Both the position numbers and the translations under genes were made by a program. A DNA stretch of 44,887 nucleotides, from positions 1 through 44,887 of the forward strand of contig NZ_JABBNI010000027.1 in assembly GCF_012926525.1 (NCBI RefSeq). Direction: 5' to 3'. The DNA comes from Clostridium muellerianum. Its GTDB lineage: Bacteria; Bacillota; Clostridia; Clostridiales; Clostridiaceae. This document shows, one piece after another, positions 44,001-44,887 of the stretch (position 1 is its first letter; the number at the start of each line of letters is the position of its first letter). Below the pieces are notes generated by a model that did no database searches, was not told where the DNA came from, and saw only the letters and a program-made list of their open reading frames with translations.

Positions 44001-44361
44001 CATGAAGTACATTAGATACTGGTGTTCCCTGATAAAAATCACCTCCACCAACAATTAGTGTTCTATCTGGATTACTGGCTTTTACATCCTTTACGACCCT
44101 TGCTAGTGCTGCACCTATCTGTTTTGTTCCTGTAGAGTCTAAAAGTTGACCATGAAAATCTGTAATTCCGATAAAATCAAACACCCTGTCTGTTGATGCA
44201 GATACATTTGATGCTGTTTTTATCTTTTGAAACTCTTCATTTGAAATGGTTGTCCTATCTGCTTTTACAGTTTGAGATCCATTTACTCCTATAAAGTTGG
44301 ATAATATTAGTGCTAGTACTATAACCCAACTTAATATTCTGTAAGGTTTCCTTTTTAACAT
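41059..44361 (-). CDS. Secreted 5'-nucleotidase/phosphoesterase with OB-fold and four Ig-like (Big_2) repeats
   Basis: The 1100 residues start with a signal peptide (about 1-35). The metallophosphoesterase domain shows ITDFHGQLLD, VGGGDFYQG, LGNHEFDWG and VFGGHNHASLD metal-binding motifs; then comes a 5'-nucleotidase C-terminal domain with QNNGGIRLSP and FDNTI. An OB-fold-type segment follows (about 565-735, GTVSTVNGKNIFMQED), as in Bacillus YhcR. From about 750 to the end are four Ig-like domains of about 88 residues (LNKTNITLEP..., WKSDNEAVATVDE...). It should hydrolyse nucleotides or other phosphoesters outside the cell for salvage. No sortase motif is present, so attachment may be by the Ig-like repeats. 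Confidence 0.9.
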   Translation of the reverse strand: MLKRKPYRILSWVIVLALILSNFIGVNGSQTVKADRTTISNEEFQKIKTASNVSASTDRVFDFIGITDFHGQLLDSTGTKQIGAALARVVKDVKASNPDRTLIVGGGDFYQGTPVSNVLHGVPVQKMMTNIGMDATALGNHEFDWGLKTIDEETMNGAGYSIVCANMYNKVTNKRKYNPYKIFTRDGVKIAVIGAILKEAPTIILPANTKDYNFKDVATEVNSAAKEIRENNLADIVVATIHDGGDSLNNIVPKLSGVDVVFGGHNHASLDTVIKDSDGKNVPTVNAKAKGQGYVDLKVTLKADKTLSFSTGNFKPLTVKDSTPLDPEVKAIVDKSNEDLKPIFDEVIGTTTKALTKNQTDQPFGESQLGNWMSDVIKNYANADVGMQNNGGIRLSPIPAGNITVGTIFYLMPFDNTICTATMTGTQLKVLLEQAVQDNGKGIQISGIKFVYDSTKPSYKPAVLDTAGNIVTPEVPGQRVIKILREKDNSVIKDSDVLKVAAPDFMATGGDTFTEFSVPEIKATFKDSLHTVRDALLEDVRTKKTITVVMNNRVDNQTAISPAQEMTIAQARAQKSGTVTLTGTVSTVNGKNIFMQEDVSGTNYGICVYNSAKASVNKGDKIKVTGPLTEYKGLLEITPASVDNVKVISKGNTIVPKLVTIDEINETLEGQLIKLKNVTLTSINNTASSTLQDETGTISIYKMPALTNIAVNDKVDVVAAVSQFSTSPKLDDGYQLSVGTAADISKAQVAVTGITLNKTNITLEPTKTEQLVAAVTPENAANKKVIWKSDNEAVATVDETGMVKAIGSGIANIKAISEDGNFEASCRVTVTAPIAVKGIQLNKKLLFLKNGESETLIATVLPKDATNKKVSWKSSNTSVATVDENGKVTVNITSKLLLIGTAKITATTDDGKYKAEAIVTAAKVPVLGVFLNKKKATIKVGESDTLVAKILPHNATNKNVTWKSDNEKVAVVSENGEVKALSTGTAKITVATVDGSFKDSCNIKVIAANTTPVTGVRIDKKFLTLKNGQSKTLTAIITPDEATNKNVIWKSSNTSIATVDENGKVTANITSKLLFVGFVKITATTVDGNYEAETIITVLK

Positions 44362-44887
44362 TAAAAAATCCCCCCTATAAATCCATATTCGTATATACTT
44401 GTTTTAAAATATGTTTGTTAGTGGCATCTCCTTATTTATTAGTTTCATTAATATAAGTATTCAAAAACAAGAAATACATTCTGTTTTTCTATAGATATTT
44501 ACCATATGTCAGAATATGAATTTACATATTTGGGTTAAATAAATTTTTAAACTGCAAAAGTTTAGTTGAAAGCCCAGGTAATTTAATGGAGTTTATTATG
44601 ATGATATGTAATTAAGATACAATGTAGATATAACTATACACTTAACTATAAATTTAAAAAGATACAATATATAAGTATTTGAACTATAGAAAACTAACTA
44701 TTAAGTTAAATCGGAAAAGGTATATTTTCAGGATAATGAGTTATTTGAAGAATTTATTTTAATAACTTTAGTTCTGCAAAATAAAAACCTAAATTGGCAA
44801 TACTACCAAAAAATAAATATGGCATATTTTTAACCACCGTGTTATATAAAAGTTACCACACAAATACACACACGGGAGGTAATAAAT
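44362..44887. other. Intergenic region ending in a ribosome binding site
   Basis: No gene is seen in these 526 bases. The last bases (GGGAGGTAATAAAT) look like a ribosome binding site of a plus-strand gene that starts just beyond the window. A TTGGCAATACTACCAA stretch (near 44794-44809) forms a small dyad that could belong to its promoter region. Confidence 0.45.

Noticed and set aside
1-44887. Insertion sequences, prophage, CRISPR arrays, tRNA or rRNA genes
   Set aside because: No transposase, integrase, phage structural gene, regularly spaced repeat array or RNA-gene signature was found on either strand.

Overview
This AT-rich window has short intergenic gaps, strong AGGAGG-type ribosome binding sites, several TTG and GTG starts, and clostridial gene families: a BlaI-controlled B1 metallo-beta-lactamase, a MecA-like penicillin-binding protein, MerR/TipAS regulators, oleate hydratase, and AAA/PD-(D/E)XK fusion proteins. 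It looks like chromosome of Clostridium sensu stricto or a close relative. The species cannot be named from sequence alone. I see no rRNA, tRNA, CRISPR array, phage module or intact insertion sequence.

Layout. (1) 0.1-3.9 kb is a beta-lactam resistance locus. blaI is coupled to a stop-truncated blaR1. Divergent from them is an operon of a lipoprotein B1 metallo-beta-lactamase and a MecA-type PBP, with three BlaI-type dyads between. (2) 4.2-6.6 kb holds a pair of U32-family (UbiU/UbiV-like) cysteine-rich proteins. (3) 6.8-11.5 kb holds a UvrC-like protein lacking the RNase H half, a short MGMT-family protein, and a Tet(M)-like ribosomal GTPase fused to a C-terminal Rae1/YacP-like NYN ribonuclease. 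The fusion is the most striking gene here. (4) 11.5-13 kb is a gene graveyard: a flavin-reductase fragment, a diverged copy of the uvrC-like gene's tail, a short GNAT and a methyltransferase start, with strong hairpins between them. (5) 13-18.2 kb holds an AAA-ATPase/nuclease protein, a MerR regulator with a duplicated TipAS region, a NimA-like flavoprotein, a MocR fragment and a secreted DUF2680-type repeat protein. (6) 18.5-24.7 kb holds a MarR/MFS pair with shared operators, a Crp-like regulator, an SDR, a nucleoside hydrolase, a 265-bp structured inverted repeat and an esterase-like protein. (7) 25-33 kb holds lipoate ligase, a DUF2268/MerR-TipAS operon, another MerR gene beside an ABC exporter, and a second MarR/MFS pair with three matching operators. 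(8) 33-40.6 kb holds a chemoreceptor with a SigD-like promoter, a TetR/oleate hydratase pair, an NADH oxidase and two small unknown genes. (9) 40.6-44.4 kb holds a candidate structured RNA with internally covarying tandem hairpins and a surface 5'-nucleotidase carrying four Ig-like repeats.

How it fits together. Much of the window is one-component sensing of toxic compounds, with each regulator beside its likely target: BlaI with the lactamase and PBP, two MarR genes with MFS pumps, MerR/TipAS genes with 19-bp-spacer promoters, and TetR with oleate hydratase. Between these genes lie many decayed gene fragments and several families of palindromic elements, some exactly at fragment edges. This suggests a plastic accessory region shaped by gene loss and small non-autonomous repeats.
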